Shown: positions 6,079 to 7,263 of the stretch, piece by piece
How the letters are laid out: each line of letters starts with the position of its first letter
Numbering within the stretch: position 1 is the first letter of the stretch
Assembly (NCBI GenBank): GCA_028713395.1
Contig: JAQTOJ010000100.1
Span: 1 to 7,263 of the forward strand
Length of the DNA: 7,263 bases
From: Dehalococcoidales bacterium
GTDB lineage: Bacteria; Chloroflexota; Dehalococcoidia; Dehalococcoidales; Fen-1064
Direction of reading: 5' to 3'
Notes under the pieces: generated by a model
Seen by the model: only the letters and a program-made list of their open reading frames with translations
Told to the model about the DNA's origin: nothing
The model's database searches: none
Made by a program: the position numbers and the translations under genes

Positions 6079-6258
6079 GGGTTTGAGCCTCCGGTAGTTT
6101 TTGATTGGGAGAGTTCTTCCAAGATTGATACACGAAATCCCCCTGTATTCCTCCCCGATCAGGTCGGGGACAGGCTCTTCAAACTTGAAGGGAGAGAAGG
6201 AACGCCCTGGATCCCAGCCTACGCTGGGATGACATGTTTGGAAGACAAGGGAATGGAG
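6079..6258. repeat. Repeat-bearing spacer between the GNAT and acyl-CoA synthetase genes
   Basis: This 180-bp stretch has no credible gene. It contains two compact inverted repeats. The first has TCCCCGA (6152-6158) pairing with TCGGGGA (6164-6170). The second has ATCCCAGC (6211-6218) pairing perfectly with GCTGGGAT (6223-6230), flanked by CCTGG and GACA. A weaker CTTCAA/TTGAAG pair lies at 6177-6190. The second hairpin matches the dispersed extragenic repeat found in many bacteria, whose plus-strand translation reads PWIPAYAGMT. The run AAATCCCCCCTGTATTC at 6136-6150 also looks like the edge of such an element. Neither hairpin is followed by a T-run on the minus strand, so they are not clear intrinsic terminators; they may still stabilise the 3' end of the upstream transcript. 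Confidence 0.75.
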
Positions 6259-7263
6259 TTAGCCCAATTCTCCTTTCAACAATTCAAAAGCAGTTTTGAT
6301 TTCTGCCTCCGTGGCGTTTTCATGCAGCGAGTTGAAATCCGTGATTTCCCGTTTATCGAGCACGGCTTTGACGACCTGCCGCAGGTGTTTACCCTGCGGG
6401 TTTTTGGGTATGGCGGAGACGAAACGGATATCTTTAGGGGCGGCGATGGCGCCGACCATATCGCGCACGAGGTTGCGTAATTCCATTTTCAGCGGTGTGG
6501 CGCCTTCGATGCCCGGTTTCAAGACAACGAGGCCGACCGGCTCATCGCCTTTGAGGGCATCCGCGGCGCCGATGACGCAGACTTCCTGGACGGAAGGATG
6601 GGTAGAAATCACATGGGCGATCTCCCGGGTGCTGATGCGCTGCCCGGCGACATTGATGACCTCATCCACGCGGGCGCCGATCTTCAGGTAGCCGTCAACA
6701 TCCCTGGTGGAATAATCGCCGCACAGGAAAAGGGTCCGGCCGGGGAAAAACTGCCAGTAGTCTTTCTTGTAAAATTCTTTGTTTTGCCAGAGGGTGGTGA
6801 TATGTCCGGGGGGCAAGGGTGATCTGGCGACGAGATAGCCTTCGGTATCGACGGGGACTTCGTGGCCTTTTTTATCCACGACGGCGAGTTGCCAGCCGAT
6901 GACCGGTTTGTTGGCGACACCCGGTTTGATGGGCAGCATGCCGACACCGGCCATGATGGAAGTCATGGGCCAGCCGGCTTCCGTGAGCCAGTAATGGTCG
7001 ATGACGGGAATGCCTTTGGTGGCTTCAGTCGCCCATTTCACAATTTCCGGATTGACATATTCACCCGCCAAAAAGAGTAAACGCAGCGAGCTGAGATCGT
7101 GTTTTTGGGCATGCTCGATACCAAACCTTTCCAGCATTTTGAAGACGGTGGGCACGCTGAAAATGACGTTGACCTTGTGTTTTTCCATGAGCCGCCAGTA
7201 AACGGCGTGATCGGGGTAATCCGGCGTGCCTTCAAACATGACGGAAGTAACGCCGTAGAGCAG
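6259..7263 (-). CDS. Acyl-CoA synthetase, PrpE-like (C-terminal part, cut by window edge)
   Basis: The last 334 residues of an AMP-forming acyl-CoA synthetase (acetyl/propionyl-CoA synthetase group); the reading frame stays open to the right edge, beginning LLYGVTSVMFEGTPDYPD, so the N-terminal half lies outside. The enzyme activates a short carboxylic acid with ATP and joins it to CoA. Numbering the visible part, motif A5 is DHYWLTEAGWP (89-99), where the GW form favours PrpE/ACSS3-type propionate-CoA ligases over acetyl-CoA synthetases (TETGG). Motif A7 is CGDYSTRDVDGY (181-192), the hinge and Arg region ARVDEVINVAGQR (197-209) and the A10 catalytic lysine K292 lies in PKNPQGKHLRQ. That A10 motif departs from the usual PKTRSGK-I-x-R. 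The in-frame ATG at 7239 is internal, not the start. The GNAT gene follows downstream. Substrate preference (propionate, acetate or other) cannot be fixed from this fragment. Confidence 0.9.
   Translation of the reverse strand: MLYGVTSVMFEGTPDYPDHAVYWRLMEKHKVNVIFSVPTVFKMLERFGIEHAQKHDLSSLRLLFLAGEYVNPEIVKWATEATKGIPVIDHYWLTEAGWPMTSIMAGVGMLPIKPGVANKPVIGWQLAVVDKKGHEVPVDTEGYLVARSPLPPGHITTLWQNKEFYKKDYWQFFPGRTLFLCGDYSTRDVDGYLKIGARVDEVINVAGQRISTREIAHVISTHPSVQEVCVIGAADALKGDEPVGLVVLKPGIEGATPLKMELRNLVRDMVGAIAAPKDIRFVSAIPKNPQGKHLRQVVKAVLDKREITDFNSLHENATEAEIKTAFELLKGELG

Noticed and set aside
6152..6230. Intrinsic terminators at the two spacer hairpins
   Set aside because: Neither stem is followed by a run of T on the minus strand, the strand of the flanking genes, so they fit dispersed repeats better than terminators.
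5863..6480. A 205-codon plus-strand open frame across the GNAT gene, the spacer and the synthetase end
   Set aside because: It lies antisense to two well-supported genes, matches no family I recognise, and its middle is simply the dispersed repeat read as PWIPAYAGMT, a common source of false hypothetical proteins.
1..7263. CRISPR array, prophage, transposon, defence system, tRNA or rRNA
   Set aside because: No spaced direct repeats, integrase or transposase motifs, defence-type proteins or tRNA/rRNA-like sequences were seen; the genes fill almost the whole window.

Overview
The window is about 7.3 kb of tightly packed bacterial chromosome of moderate GC content. It holds seven complete genes, one gene cut by the right edge, and one short repeat-bearing spacer. 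The RNase Y / YmdB pairing rules out a typical gammaproteobacterium and is known from Firmicutes, Chloroflexota, Thermotogota and relatives. The variant PlsY motifs and the fused GT2-GtrA protein made me lean towards Chloroflexota (Dehalococcoidia-like), but this is a guess from protein style and not a demonstrated placement.

Left half (1-3944, + strand): a probable operon of rny (RNase Y, membrane-anchored endoribonuclease), ymdB (metallophosphoesterase), a PHP-domain phosphoesterase of the YciV / RNase AM / pAp-phosphatase type, and plsY (acyl-phosphate:glycerol-3-phosphate acyltransferase). Gaps are 37 bp, a 1-base overlap and 2 bp. The first three proteins all belong to families tied to RNA or nucleotide phosphodiester and phosphomonoester turnover, so this looks like an RNA-decay block with a phospholipid gene at its end. 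A weak hairpin plus T-run at 3924-3964 may terminate it.

Middle (3957-5641): a glycosyltransferase family 2 protein of the polyprenyl-phosphate-hexose synthase type, fused to a GtrA membrane domain, lies on the minus strand, convergent with plsY. It is divergent from a YuiD/DUF212 membrane protein of the PAP2-like class on the plus strand. The 140-bp space between the two starts carries a plausible promoter for each direction. Both proteins could act on lipid-linked sugars or polyprenyl phosphates.

Right part (5638-7263, - strand): a YpeA-type GNAT acetyltransferase lies downstream of the C-terminal part of a PrpE-like acyl-CoA synthetase, which runs off the right edge. The 180-bp gap between them contains two inverted-repeat hairpins, one of them the widespread dispersed repeat whose translation reads WIPAYAGMT. 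The GNAT gene and the DUF212 gene end tail to tail, sharing a CTAG palindrome that provides a TAG stop on both strands.

I see no prophage, transposase, CRISPR array, tRNA, rRNA or defence system. The window is mostly housekeeping. The points most worth a second look are the altered PlsY signature motifs, the RNA-decay gene order, the dispersed repeat and the GNAT / acyl-CoA synthetase adjacency.
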